DNA from: Paracerasibacillus soli
GTDB lineage: Bacteria; Bacillota; Bacilli; Bacillales; Amphibacillaceae
Assembly (NCBI RefSeq): GCF_034006335.1
Contig: NZ_JAWDIQ010000001.1
Direction: 5' to 3' (one strand)
DNA length: 64,000 nucleotides
The position numbers were made by a program, and so were the translations under genes. Shown here one piece after another: positions 9,171 through 19,071 of this stretch (its first letter is position 1; each line of letters starts with the position of its first letter). Below the pieces are notes generated by a model that did not search any database, was not told where the DNA came from, and saw only the letters and a program-made list of their open reading frames with translations.

Positions 9171-10032
9171 TTAAAAGTATTTACCATAAAAGTCATGTCT
9201 TAATTTTCCGCTAAGATGCGCGTATATCCTTGTTGTTTCACTTTTTTCATGACCAAGAAGACTTTGAATTATTTCAAGTGGAGCACCATTATCAACCATA
9301 TGTGTTGCATAGCTGTGACGCAATTGGTGTGGATGAATTGTTTTTTTGATACCTGCTCTATTAGAGATACGTTTTATAACATACCTTAGTGAATCCACAC
9401 TCATTCGTCTTTTCAGGTTACGCTCTGTAACAAATAAACAGTCTTCCTCATCATCACGTTTCTCAAGATACCTTTTTAGCCAAATGCTACAAAGTATATT
9501 AAAATAAACCTCCCTTTCTTTATCACCTTTCCCGTGTACAATAACGGAATTTCCTGTGAAATTAATATCCTCCTTATTTAATTTTGCAACTTCTCCAATC
9601 CTGCAGCCAGTTGAATAGAAAAACTCGAATAGAGCATTTTCCATCGGAGTATGACATCCTTCACGAAGATGCTCAATTTCATGTTTGGACAGAAATTTTG
9701 GAATTCTTTGTCCCAATTTTGGTTCTTTAAGTTTAGCGGCTGGATTCTTCGAAATATGCCCTTCCTCATGTGTCCACTTAAAAAGTGATTTAATGAAATG
9801 AAACGTATTCGATGCCCTAGACTAGATGGCTTCAGATGCTCACCATCGTCTATTAGATATTGCTTTAAATTTTCTGTTGTAAACTCCTTCATTTTAACAT
9901 CACTGAAAAAACGTTTTAAAAGATTATATTGAAAACCATACATCTTCAAAGTGAGAGGAGAATAGCCCTCAATTTTTTATCAGACTGGTATTTACTCCAT
10001 GCCTCCGACAACAACATATTTTCACGCTCCAT
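9171..10032 (-). CDS. Tyrosine recombinase / integrase (two frameshifts)
   Basis: An XerC/D-type site-specific recombinase of about 287 residues. The catalytic domain is clear: Arg in STGCRIGEVAKL, Lys in the GKGDKEREV hairpin, HQLRHSYATHM (H-x-x-R), the second His in LLGHEKSETTRIYAHLS and its Tyr nucleophile. The N-terminal core-binding domain (KMYGFQYNLLKRFF...) lies in other frames, joined by one-base slips near 9975 (T run) and 9795. Repaired, it starts at ATG 10032 (MERENML). No attachment sites were found. It may be the surviving recombinase of an old island that includes the toxin-antitoxin pair. Confidence 0.8.
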
Positions 10033-10430
10033 ACTATGAATCAATTATTTTAATTCTAGTATAGGCAGTATGAAAAACCCTTATTCAACAATCGTAATGT
10101 ATAGTGGTGAAATCTGTAAAAAAATAGACACAACTCAAAAAAGAATTGTGTCTTTTTGTGGACTGCTTGTGCAACAATCTGCGCCCGTTTGCGGAATGTC
10201 TTTTCTAACTGAAGCCAATCAAACTATCGGCAAGTATAACATTAATAATTCAATATGCGTATGGCATTTAACTACAAAACATATAGAAGATGCAAGGGGG
10301 TAATAATTAATCAGACAAAAAAAAAACGCTGTGGCTCCGAGTTTCGCAAATGGTAGCCCTTCCCTAAATTTGGGCTCCTATAGCCTGTATACTCCAGTTT
10401 CTCTTATTCTTAAAATCTTCAAGAGGATAA
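10033..10430. other. Intergenic region with a terminator-like hairpin
   Basis: A hairpin at 10128-10158 (GACACAA pairing with TTGTGTC, then TTTTT) is the only clear signal. A short open frame across it looks accidental because it translates the hairpin and has no family features. The stretch 10300-10430 shows nothing recognisable. Confidence 0.4.
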
Positions 10431-10780
10431 TCACTTTAATACTTCTATAGAATCAGTTATGCAAATTTGTAGATCAGATTCCTTCACATCACCATTCTTA
10501 TCATATTTCACTATAACTTATTCTCGAATATTTACACGTTCGTATACTTCTTTGGTGACTGAAAAATATATCGCCCCTTTTCTGGTTATGGCTCCTCTCC
10601 AAACTCCCCAATATTAGGGGAAACTAGTATTACATTTGGATGAGGGATTTTTTCATTTACATAGCCTGTCATCTCTATTATTTTCATATTATTATTTTTC
10701 GATTTTTCCTGTGGGCAGCCCATTAAAAAAAGCAATAAAATCTAAATTAGAAGTAATTTGTATCGTTGGATAACCTTCAT
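10431..10780 (-). pseudogene. Decayed lipoprotein gene
   Basis: A good ribosome site (GGAGG) precedes ATG 10780. The product starts MKVIQRYKLLLI, meets an in-frame TAG, and then continues ILLLFLMGCPQEKS, a lipoprotein signal with lipobox LMGC. The frame continues with GYVNEKIPHPNVILVSPNIG, breaks, and resumes as YERVNIREKVIVKYDKNGDVKES to a stop at 10431. The pattern resembles the small DUF3221-type lipoproteins of Bacillus, but that is a guess. The stop codon within the signal peptide makes this a real pseudogene rather than a simple frameshift artefact. Confidence 0.6.
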
Positions 10781-10917
10781 GCCAATTCCTCCATCCCATT
10801 ATAGCTTTCTAAAAATTAGGAGTCTACGATTTACCTAAAATATAATACTTGTCTTATTATAAAGATAGCAAAAAAACATCTTGTTATTCATAGATAACTG
10901 CTTACAACATTTATTAA

Positions 10918-10956
10918 CAAAAACGAGTATAAGGTTCTATCCCTATACTCGTTTTG
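10918..10956 (-). terminator. Terminator of argS
   Basis: AAAACGAGTATA pairs with TATACTCGTTTT, followed by a T run on the minus strand, just after the argS stop at 10964. Confidence 0.85.
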
Positions 10957-10963
10957 ATCTATA

Positions 10964-12637
10964 TTACATTTTTTCTGGTGCTTTTACACCAACTAAACTA
11001 AGTGCGTTAGCAATTGTAACACGCACTGCTTCCATTAATGCTAGGCGTGCTTTTGTACGTTCTTTATTAGTGGCATCCAACACTTTTTCGGCATTATAAA
11101 AACTGTGTAGGCTTGCAGACAATTCAAATACATATTGGGTTACTTTATGCGGAATGCGCTTTTCAGCAGCATCTGCAATCACTTGTGGAAATTCTCCTAA
11201 TTTCTTTAGTAAGTCTTCTTCCTTTTCCGCTCCCAGCAGGCTATGATCAAATGCCGTTGTGATTTCATATCCTTGTTCTTTCGCTTGCTTCAACATTGTA
11301 CAAATTCGTGCATGTGCATATTGAACGTAATAAACCGGGTTTTCATTCGATTGAGAGCGGGCCAAATCCATATCGAAGTCTAAGTGTGAATCACAAGAAC
11401 GCATATTAAAGAAGTAGCGCATCGCATCAATCCCGACTTCTTCCATAAGTTGACGAAGTGTCAATGCTTTTCCAGTACGTTTACTCATTTTTACCCGTTC
11501 GCCATCTTCAAACAAGTTTACCATCTGGATAATTTCCACTTCTAGCGTATCCTTTGTATAACCTAGTGCTTGAATAGCAGCTTTCATACGGGGAATGTAA
11601 CCATGATGATCTGCTCCCCAAATATTTATCAGTGTATCGAACCCACGGTCTAATTTATTTTTATGATATGCAATATCTGGTGTTAAGTACGTATATGTTC
11701 CATCTGATTTAACTAACACACGATCTTTGTCATCACCGTAGTCTGTTGTACGTAACCATACGGCATCATCTTTTTCAAAGACAACATTCGCTTCACGTAG
11801 TTTCTGTAAAACATCGTTAATTTTATTTCCTTCATATAATGATGTTTCGGAAAACCACGAATCAAACTCCACACCAAATGCAGCTAAATCATGTTTCAAT
11901 TTTGCTAGTTCATAATCCAAACCATATTTACGGAAATAGTTTAAACGTTCATTTTCAGGTTTATCTAGCCATTGATCTCCTTCTTCTTGTGCAAGCCTTT
12001 TTCCTATTTCAATAATATCTTGTCCGTGATAACCATCTTCTGGCATGTCACACTCTTTACCTAATGCTTGCATATAACGGGCTTGTACGGATAATGCTAA
12101 ATTATGCATTTGGTTTCCAGCATCATTAATATAATATTCCCTTTGTACATCATAACCTGCTGCCTCTAATACATTGCACAGTGAATCACCATATGCAGCA
12201 CCTCTTGCATGACCTAAGTGTAAGTCACCAGTTGGATTTGCCGAAACAAATTCCACTTGAATTTTATGACCTTTTCCAAAATCGGAACGGCCATATGTAA
12301 CACCCGCATCGATAATTGTTTCGATAAGATTAGTTAAATAATCATTATTCATATAAATATTAATAAAGCCTGGTCCAGCAACATCGATTTTCTCAATTGT
12401 CTTACTTGATTTAGATAACTCATCGACAATCTTTTCCGCAATCTTTCTAGGCGGTTGTTTCACGATTTTGGTTAATTGCATTGCGATATTTGTTGCATAA
12501 TCCCCATGTTCTTTATTTTTGGGCTTTTCAAGTACAAGGTGAGGTAGTTCTGCTTCAGTAACTAATTCAGCTTGCAATACTGCTTGTTTTATTTCTTCTT
12601 TTATATTATCTTCCACTTGTTGTACCATGTTCATCAT
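10964..12637 (-). CDS. argS: Arginyl-tRNA synthetase
   Basis: A class I tRNA synthetase that charges tRNA-Arg. The N-terminal Add1 domain is followed by the HIGH motif in ANPTGDLHLGHARGA, a Rossmann core, the KMSK motif in RVKMSKRTGKAL, and the C-terminal anticodon-binding DALR domain ending LVGVKAPEKM. Start ATG 12637 follows AAGGAGG by eight bases and gives 557 residues, the normal size; a longer frame upstream is not supported. It is transcribed as a single gene with its own terminator. Confidence 0.97.
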   Translation of the reverse strand: MMNMVQQVEDNIKEEIKQAVLQAELVTEAELPHLVLEKPKNKEHGDYATNIAMQLTKIVKQPPRKIAEKIVDELSKSSKTIEKIDVAGPGFINIYMNNDYLTNLIETIIDAGVTYGRSDFGKGHKIQVEFVSANPTGDLHLGHARGAAYGDSLCNVLEAAGYDVQREYYINDAGNQMHNLALSVQARYMQALGKECDMPEDGYHGQDIIEIGKRLAQEEGDQWLDKPENERLNYFRKYGLDYELAKLKHDLAAFGVEFDSWFSETSLYEGNKINDVLQKLREANVVFEKDDAVWLRTTDYGDDKDRVLVKSDGTYTYLTPDIAYHKNKLDRGFDTLINIWGADHHGYIPRMKAAIQALGYTKDTLEVEIIQMVNLFEDGERVKMSKRTGKALTLRQLMEEVGIDAMRYFFNMRSCDSHLDFDMDLARSQSNENPVYYVQYAHARICTMLKQAKEQGYEITTAFDHSLLGAEKEEDLLKKLGEFPQVIADAAEKRIPHKVTQYVFELSASLHSFYNAEKVLDATNKERTKARLALMEAVRVTIANALSLVGVKAPEKM

Positions 12638-12847
12638 GTCAGTTTCCTCCTTGTTTACGGTACCTGTTCCATACAGACGCACGCATATTGATATATTATA
12701 ACATCTTTTTATAGTAGAAAGCGACCAACAAGGAATAGTTGAAATCAGTATATTTTTTAGATGTTCAAATGCCAAATATTACTTTCAACTTTTACATTTA
12801 TAAAATAAATCACGGTAATGACTCTGAAGTATTGGATAAAGCCATTC

Positions 12848-12893
12848 ATGAATCGTAATGATTCCTATTTACAAATCGTAATCATTACGATAT
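12848..12893 (+). promoter_or_regulatory. Zur operator upstream of the zinc uptake operon
   Basis: TCGTAATCATTACGA (12876-12890) is a perfect dyad in the Bacillus Zur box form. A related partial dyad, AATCGTAATGATT, lies just upstream (12850-12862). Both sit 50-90 bp before znuC, so Zur made by the third gene would repress its own operon when zinc is plentiful. Confidence 0.88.
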
Positions 12894-12942
12894 AATAAAA
12901 AATAGTTTTTCGTGTACTTGAATATTGGAAGGAGCTGAATCA

Positions 12943-13700
12943 ATGGTTGATCCCATTATTTCCTTAAAAGAGGTTAATTTTTCATACGAAAAAAAGCAAA
13001 TATTACATGACATAAATCTTGATATACCAAAAGGTTCATTTCTAGGCTTGATTGGCCCAAATGGTGGTGGAAAAACAACACTAATCAAACTCATTCTCGG
13101 TCTGATCAAACCTAACTCGGGAGAAATTTTACTATTTGGCAAACCACTCACTTCATTTAAAGATAAAAGTAAAATTGGCTTTGTTTCCCAAAAGTCCAAT
13201 TCCTTTAATAAAGGCTTTCCTGCTACTGTATATGAAGTCGTATCGATGGGGCTTACAGCCAAGCTTGGGTATTTTTCTTTCCCTACAAAAAAGGACCGCG
13301 AAAAAGTTGTAGAAGCGATTGAGCAAGTGGGTATGACAGAATACATGCATCAAAATATTGGAAACCTGTCAGGCGGACAACAGCAACGTGTGTTCATAGC
13401 CCGATCCCTAGTAAGTGATCCTGAACTCTTAATTTTAATGAGCCTACCGTTGGGGTAGATAATGAAAATGTGCAACGTTTTTATGATTTACTTTATAAAA
13501 TTAATAAAGAACGCCATATTACTTTGTTACTTATTACACATGACACCGGAACGATTACAAGTTTTGTAACAGACATCGCCTGTTTAAATCAAACATTACA
13601 TTTTCATGGCAAACCAGATGAATATGAAGCTCTTGATCAACATGATCTATCCAAAATATATGGTCATGCTGTCCATATCGTCACCCATGATCATTCATAA
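12943..13700 (+). CDS. znuC: Zinc ABC transporter ATPase ZnuC/AdcC-type (frameshift)
   Basis: The ATP-binding subunit of a zinc importer. It has Walker A GPNGGGKTTLIKL, signature NLSGGQQQRVFIAR, and Walker B LLIL followed by EPTVGVD after repair. The ATG at 12943 follows GGAAGGAG. One base is missing near 13438 (LLIL then DEPTVGVDNENVQRF); adding it gives 252 residues, as expected for the family. It is 18 bases upstream of the permease, in the order ATPase, permease, regulator. No zinc-binding lipoprotein gene is present in this operon, so it must be encoded elsewhere. Confidence 0.88.
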
Positions 13701-13718
13701 CATTTTTGGAGGTATAGC

Positions 13719-14537
13719 ATGTTAATTGACTTTTTTCATTATGATTTCTTAAGAAACACTTTATATACAGGACTTCTAATTGGTATTATTGCACCATTAT
13801 TAGGTACGTTCATTGTAGTGAGAAGGCTATCATTAATTGCCGATGCGCTTTCTCATGTGACGTTAGCTGGTATTGCATTCGCGTTATTTCTACAAAAACA
13901 AGTCTCCTTTCCAATTGCACCTTTATATGGTGGTATGTTCTTTTCAGTTACTGGCTCAATATTAATTGAAAAGTTGCGTAGCGTCTATCGAACATATCAA
14001 GAGATTGCTATCCCCATTATTTTATCGGCTGGAGTTGGCCTCAGTGTCATCTTCATCTCATTAGCAAATGGATTTAACACGGACCTTTTTAGCTACTTAT
14101 TTGGGTCAGTCTCTGCAGTTAGTAGAAATGACTTTTATATGATACTTACGATTGCAATTTTTGTTGTAGCTATTATCGTACTATTTTATAAAGAATTGGT
14201 TGCACTTTCTTTCGATGAAGAGCATGCAACTGTATCAGGTATTCATGCAAAACGAATTCATTTGTTGTTTATCGTTTTAACAGCACTTGTCATTGCTGCA
14301 TCAATTCGTATTGTCGGTGTTCTTCTCGTCTCAGCATTAATGACGTTACCGGTTGCGGCAAGTATGCGGATTGCGAAAGGATTTAGACAAACATTAATCT
14401 TATCGATTATCTTTGGTGAATTAGCTGTTATGATTGGATTAATTACAGGTTATTATTTTAGCATTCCACCAGGTGGTACAATTGTTGTCGTATCTGTTAT
14501 CATTTTATTATGGACTATCATAGTAAAAAGGAGGTAA
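13719..14537 (+). CDS. znuB: Zinc ABC transporter permease ZnuB/AdcB-type
   Basis: A 272-residue ABC-3 family membrane subunit. It has about eight hydrophobic segments and the conserved VVRRLSLIADALSHVTLAGIA loop near residue 32, which contacts the ATPase, plus DALSHVTLAG and GVLLVSALMTLPVAAS. It pairs with the ATPase upstream and ends five bases before zur, so the three genes form one Zur-controlled operon. Confidence 0.92.
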   Translation: MLIDFFHYDFLRNTLYTGLLIGIIAPLLGTFIVVRRLSLIADALSHVTLAGIAFALFLQKQVSFPIAPLYGGMFFSVTGSILIEKLRSVYRTYQEIAIPIILSAGVGLSVIFISLANGFNTDLFSYLFGSVSAVSRNDFYMILTIAIFVVAIIVLFYKELVALSFDEEHATVSGIHAKRIHLLFIVLTALVIAASIRIVGVLLVSALMTLPVAASMRIAKGFRQTLILSIIFGELAVMIGLITGYYFSIPPGGTIVVVSVIILLWTIIVKRR

Positions 14538-14542
14538 TTAGC

Positions 14543-14956
14543 ATGAACATGAATGAAGCGATACGTATTTTAAAGGAAAAAGGCTATAAAGCGACGGGAA
14601 GAAGAAAAGATATGTTGGAATACTTCGCTCATGCTGATGGATATCGTACAGCCAAACACGTATTACAACATATGGAAACATTACATGAAGGAATAAGCTT
14701 TGATACCATTTATCGCAATCTGAACTTATACGATGAAGTTGGTATACTAGAAACAACCGATTTAGATGGAGAAAAACACTTTCGGATGAAATGCACCACT
14801 TCCCATCATCACCATTTTATATGTCGTGATTGCGGCAAAACGAAGGATGTTGACATTTGCCCCATGGAAGAGGTAGCACAATCATTAGCTAATTATAGAA
14901 TTGATGATCATAAATTTGAGATATATGGCGTATGCCCAACGTGTCAAATCGGATGA
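14543..14956 (+). CDS. zur: Fur-family zinc repressor Zur
   Basis: A 137-residue Fur-family regulator. It has an N-terminal winged helix (EKGYKATGRRKDMLEYF, SFDTIYRNLNLYDEVGILE) and a C-terminal metal-binding domain with a HHHH run, CRDCGKTKDVDICP and CPTC, the two CxxC pairs that hold structural zinc. ATG 14543 follows AAGGAGG. Its place behind znuCB and the Zur box at 12876 identify it as Zur rather than Fur or PerR. Confidence 0.92.
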   Translation: MNMNEAIRILKEKGYKATGRRKDMLEYFAHADGYRTAKHVLQHMETLHEGISFDTIYRNLNLYDEVGILETTDLDGEKHFRMKCTTSHHHHFICRDCGKTKDVDICPMEEVAQSLANYRIDDHKFEIYGVCPTCQIG

Positions 14957-15327
14957 GAGTGAATATTTACTTTGCGGTAGGCTTAGGTGGTATCATTGGT
15001 TCTCTCGCCCGCTACATGGTTTCACTCCTTATTCATAGTGAACTTCCATACGCAACTTTCTCGGTAAATATAATCGGTTGTTTTTTACTTAGTTTTATTA
15101 TGCATCATCGAAAAATTAAAAGAACATTTTCCACAACGGTTTTAACTGCAGTACAAACAGGAGTCATTGGTTCGTTCACCACATTCTCTACTTTTACTAC
15201 GGAAACAATAGAACTAGTAAATCAGCATATATTCCTTGCCTTAAGTTATATTTTATTAAGTATTTTCTGTGGACTGTTTGGAAATTATCTTGGGTATCAA
15301 TGCGCTAGTAAGCAGGTGGATGTATGA
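14953..15327 (+). CDS. crcB: Fluoride ion channel CrcB/FluC (first of pair)
   Basis: A small four-helix fluoride exporter subunit. Family marks are GGIIGSLARY, SVNIIGCFLLSF with the conserved Asn, and the TGVIGSFTTFSTFTTET core lining the pore. The ATG at 14953 overlaps the zur stop as ATGA, so it is translationally coupled to zur. It works with the second copy; heterodimers are common in Bacillales. The link to a zinc operon is positional only. Confidence 0.93.
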   Translation: MRVNIYFAVGLGGIIGSLARYMVSLLIHSELPYATFSVNIIGCFLLSFIMHHRKIKRTFSTTVLTAVQTGVIGSFTTFSTFTTETIELVNQHIFLALSYILLSIFCGLFGNYLGYQCASKQVDV

Positions 15328-15692
15328 GTGCAATTTTTGTAGCAATTGGCGGATTTTTTGGTAGTATCTTACGCTATTACCTTTCTCATTTATTTCACAA
15401 GCAATTAATAGGTACATGGATTGCCAATATTACTGGTTCCGTTTTACTTGGATTACTAGTAAAACTACATGTAGGGCACGTCCTACCAGAAGTCGCCTGG
15501 TACATATTTGGTGTAGGATTTTGTGGCGCCTATACCACTTTCTCCACTTTTGGTAATGAAACGATGCAATTACTGTTAGACAAACATTATATTAAAGCGT
15601 TTAGCTACGTGTTTATTTCATTATTTGTATCATTATTACTGGTCTATGCTATTTTTAACATTTCATTTCCAACACGACATGAACTTCCGTAA
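15324..15692 (+). CDS. crcB: Fluoride ion channel CrcB/FluC (second of pair)
   Basis: A 122-residue paralogue of the preceding gene, overlapping it by four bases (ATGA). It shows GGFFGSILRYYLS, ANITGSVLLG (pore Asn) and GFCGAYTTFSTFGNET, the FluC core. The two probably form a dual-topology heterodimer that exports fluoride. No fluoride riboswitch was recognised; expression probably follows the Zur operon. Confidence 0.93.
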   Translation: MSAIFVAIGGFFGSILRYYLSHLFHKQLIGTWIANITGSVLLGLLVKLHVGHVLPEVAWYIFGVGFCGAYTTFSTFGNETMQLLLDKHYIKAFSYVFISLFVSLLLVYAIFNISFPTRHELP

Positions 15693-15722
15693 TAACGATT
15701 CATGTCGTGTTGGTTATTTTTT
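15671..15722 (+). terminator. Terminator after the crcB pair
   Basis: AACACGACATGAA pairs with TTCATGTCGTGTT and is followed by GGTTATTTTTTT. It lies between convergent transcription units. Confidence 0.9.
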
Positions 15723-16919
15723 TAGGCTCTTTGAAATACTTTTGTTCAATATGCTGTAAATGACGTCGTAATTCATTTACTTCATCGTAACTAACTTCTA
15801 ACATATCTCCATAACGAACCTTCTGATACGTATCTAAATGACCTTCAAAACCAATCCTTCCTAGCCAATCTTCAATTGTTTCAGATGGTTTTCTTCCCCA
15901 TTTTTTCTTTTTTGCTTTCCTTTCAAATTGATAAACAGCTTTTCTAATCGGATGATTTGGTTGTTTTCTACTAAAAGTAGGCCGCCATTCCTTGATTGTT
16001 CTGCCCTTACTATCTTTACTTGTAAAGTAATCTATACCGCTTTGTTTTTCTTCTGCTAAATGTATTTCTTGTAGCTGCTTCCTTTTACGCATTGCATCAA
16101 TTGCAAATAAAATAAATACAATCAAAAAGATAGCAAAAGTGATTCCCGCTAACACGGTAAGCACTTCCATCATGTTAAAACCTGTTGACTTTTCAATTAT
16201 TTTATCATCCATTGCCGACAGTGACCCATCATCCTCTTGTTCTGGCCAACCTTGTTGTTCTACATCAAGGAAGCTTAATGTATTCGCTACGCCTGTAATA
16301 ATATTTGAAAACAAAAAAATGATAGTTTGTCTCATGAAGATTGCAATCTGGAAAATCTGATTGGACAGTAAAGAGAATATCCCAGCTCCTCCGAATAACG
16401 CAATTGCAAAATAAAATCCTAATAATATATTTACATCTGACGTTGGTTCTTATGCACACTCACATAATGGCTAACCATAAAACCAAAAAATAGGATTAGT
16501 AATAGTGCTAAAACATAAATTAAATATCGCGGATCGTTAATCAAGATGATATTTATTGCACCGAGTAAACATGTTATTAGTAAATACTGTTTTTCTTTTC
16601 TTATGTCTTGGTACTTCTTTATGAAAACAAAACGCCATACAAAAATGATAGGTAATATAATCGTAAATACTACTGGATAATTTAATAAATAAAGAGTAAT
16701 AAACAAAACAGGTAATGCACCAAAGTACAGCATATTACTCATTTTCTTCGTATGCATCAATGTAAACACGGCACAAGTACCAACTGCTAATAATAAATAA
16801 CTCCAATATGGTACCATTAAATATTTGTGGTGAAAGATTGGTAACATAAGTAAAAACACAAGAAGTATTTCACATAGAAAATGATACGCATGCGTGACAA
16901 TCATCTGATTACGTAGCAT
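15700..16919 (-). CDS. DUF4129-domain membrane protein (frameshift)
   Basis: The N-terminal half has about six hydrophobic segments; a further transmembrane helix near residue 255 is followed by a cytosolic C-terminal domain of DUF4129 type (HPIRKAVYQFERKAKKKKWGRKPSETIEDWLGRIG...YQKVRYGD). The frame slips once near 16440, between HKNQRQM and VNILLGFYF; joined, the gene is about 406 residues. That is the length of its paralogue at 19071-20285, with which it shares AYHF.CEI at the start and the C-terminal domain. DUF4129 proteins sit next to DUF58 and MoxR genes and are often fused to transglutaminases, absent here. Function unknown. Confidence 0.75.
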
Positions 16920-18129
16920 ATTGCGAAACCTCCTTTTTCAATGGCTTTACATACGCCGCTTGCTCTTCATCCATTTGTATAATTTGATAGAGAGAGACTT
17001 GCTTCTGTTTCCAATTACGCGTAATTTGGGTTAGATTTGCTGGTACGTCTCCAACAAATATGATTGTTTTAGGTGTAACAAGTTGTTTCCCTATTTGATA
17101 GAGCATTTTATCAAAAGATACGGATAATGATTGTTTGGAGATACGTGCCAATAACTCCAATGATCTTGCATAATGATTCTTGCCTTCTCCTTCTGGTAAA
17201 TGAATATACGGAATGGACCCTGGTTTTCTCGCATTCATAAAGATTTCAAAAGGACTATTGTGATGGAAAGTATATTCACATAAATAGGCTGTATAAGATA
17301 AATAGTCTTCTAGCATTTTATTAAATCGAACCATATCTGTCCGGTATTCATTGGCAATATTTATAACAAACACATACGAATGATCAATGACTTTTTCATA
17401 TTCAGTCGTTTGCAATTGTTGTGATTTTGCCGATGCTTTCCAGTTGATTTTATAAAATGGATCACTATACTGATATGTCCTTGTACCTATCGGACTTTGA
17501 ATATCTTCAAATGGTGACAAATTGACACGTCCGGTTCCGGGTATAGAATGAAAAATCTGTTCAACCCCTGATACTGGCAATGCTTTTGGAAAAACAATTA
17601 CTTCAGTTTGATAACTTGGCATATACTTTAACGAAATGGATGAAAAACTTAATAAATGTGGAAATGTATAACGAATATTCGTTATCAAGGCTACACCTCG
17701 TTGTTTTGCTTCAATCGGTATATCGATAACAGTTGTTTTCGATTGGATAATTGATAATGGAATAGACAATGGTTCCCAATATTGCTTTTCCTTTTTCACC
17801 AACGTATATGCATAAATAGAAGAGCCTAATTGCAAGTGACAAGAACCATTTATTAGAGGAAATATAGAATTATTTTCGATTTCGAATCTTAATGATGCTT
17901 TTTCTCCCGGAAATAACTTCACTTGTCTAGGCTCATTTTTTAATTGTAGTTTTGTACCAACACTACGATCATAAATCTTATATACGGTTAAAAATATAAC
18001 AAACATCCCCATACCAACTATTGCCAATGGTTTTTGATAAATGAGTCCAAGGATGAAGAATATGATAGCAGTAATCGCAACATATTCAAAGCTTTTAATA
18101 TGCTCCACATCAAATTCCTTTTTCCACAT
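16909..18129 (-). CDS. DUF58 family protein
   Basis: A 406-residue protein with two N-terminal transmembrane helices (about residues 13-50), a beta-rich domain, then the DUF58 core with the signature YQYSDPFYKINWKASAKSQQLQ and a von Willebrand A-like fold behind it. It overlaps the downstream DUF4129 gene by 11 bases and follows MoxR by one base, so the three are translated together. It is a paralogue of 20269-21495. DUF58 proteins partner MoxR AAA+ ATPases, probably as chaperone-remodelling partners; the substrate is not known. Confidence 0.88.
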   Translation of the reverse strand: MWKKEFDVEHIKSFEYVAITAIIFFILGLIYQKPLAIVGMGMFVIFLTVYKIYDRSVGTKLQLKNEPRQVKLFPGEKASLRFEIENNSIFPLINGSCHLQLGSSIYAYTLVKKEKQYWEPLSIPLSIIQSKTTVIDIPIEAKQRGVALITNIRYTFPHLLSFSSISLKYMPSYQTEVIVFPKALPVSGVEQIFHSIPGTGRVNLSPFEDIQSPIGTRTYQYSDPFYKINWKASAKSQQLQTTEYEKVIDHSYVFVINIANEYRTDMVRFNKMLEDYLSYTAYLCEYTFHHNSPFEIFMNARKPGSIPYIHLPEGEGKNHYARSLELLARISKQSLSVSFDKMLYQIGKQLVTPKTIIFVGDVPANLTQITRNWKQKQVSLYQIIQMDEEQAAYVKPLKKEVSQYAT

Positions 18130-18130
18130 C

Positions 18131-19071
18131 CTATTTGACTGCCCCTTCTTCTACCGGTACTTGAACTGAACTAATGATTTCTGTCACAACTTCTTTCGAT
18201 GTCTTTTTAATAGAACCTTCCATCGTTAAAATAATGCGGTGTGTAAAGACGAGTGGTGCTAATGTTTTAATATCTTCAGGTGTTATATAATCTCTTCCTT
18301 GTATATACGCTTTTGCTTGGGCGGCGCGCATTAAAGCAAGCATACCACGTGGACTCACTCCAAGTTCAACTTCTGGATGCTCTCTGGAAGCTTTTATTAA
18401 GTCTAATAAATACTCGGTTACCACTTTCGAAATGATTACCTCTTTGCTGCTCTTTTGTGCTTTTAAAATATCCTCAATTGTTAAACTTGGAATAATATGT
18501 TCATAAGGATCTTCTACACGATATGTATGAATAATTTTTCTTTCTTCTTCTTGGCTGGGTATCCTAAATCTATTTGAAATAAAAATCTATCTAATTGTGC
18601 TTCTGGTAAAGGGAACGTACCATAATTACTTTCTACGGGATTTTGTGTCGCTACTACAATAAATGGTTTTGGAACAGCCACTGTTTCCCCATCAATTGTC
18701 GCTTGATATTCTTCCATTACTTCAAGTAAACTTGATTGTGTTTTTGGTGTAGCACGGTTTATTTCATCTGCTAATAGTACATTTGTCACAACAGGTCCAA
18801 CCCGTAATTCAAAATCTTGCTTTTTAGGATTAAAAAAACGGATACCTGTAACATCACTTGGTAAAACATCCGGTGTAAACTGGACACGGCTAAATTCGCC
18901 ATCTATGACTTTTGCAAAGCTTTTTGCTAATTTTGTTTTTCCAGTTCCTGGAACACTTTCAAGTAATACATGTCCTTCAGCTAGTAAAGCGATGAATAAT
19001 TGTTCAACTACCTCCTCTTTTCCAAAAATAACATTATTTAACTTTCCTTGTGCTTGCTTTAACATTTCCAT
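18131..19071 (-). CDS. MoxR-family AAA+ ATPase (frameshift)
   Basis: Walker A is in LESVPGTGKTKLAKS, Walker B in NVLLADEINRATPKTQ, sensor 1 in VVATQNPVESNYGTFPLPEAQLDRF, and the C-terminal lid in GVSPRGMLALMRAAQAKAYIQGRDYITPEDI. One base is missing near 18540 in an A/G-rich run (KKKEK), and repair gives about 313 residues, the normal MoxR length. It is flanked by a DUF58-DUF4129 pair on each side within one minus-strand operon. MoxR proteins are thought to act as chaperones in maturation or cell-surface remodelling. Confidence 0.9.

Noticed and set aside
10070..10303. Plus-strand frame of about 77 codons
   Set aside because: It reads through a terminator hairpin, has no ribosome site and no recognisable family features.
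15700..16919. Two separate membrane protein genes at 15700-16335 and 16431-16919
   Set aside because: Together they match the length and order of the intact paralogue at 19071-20285, with one frameshift near 16440.
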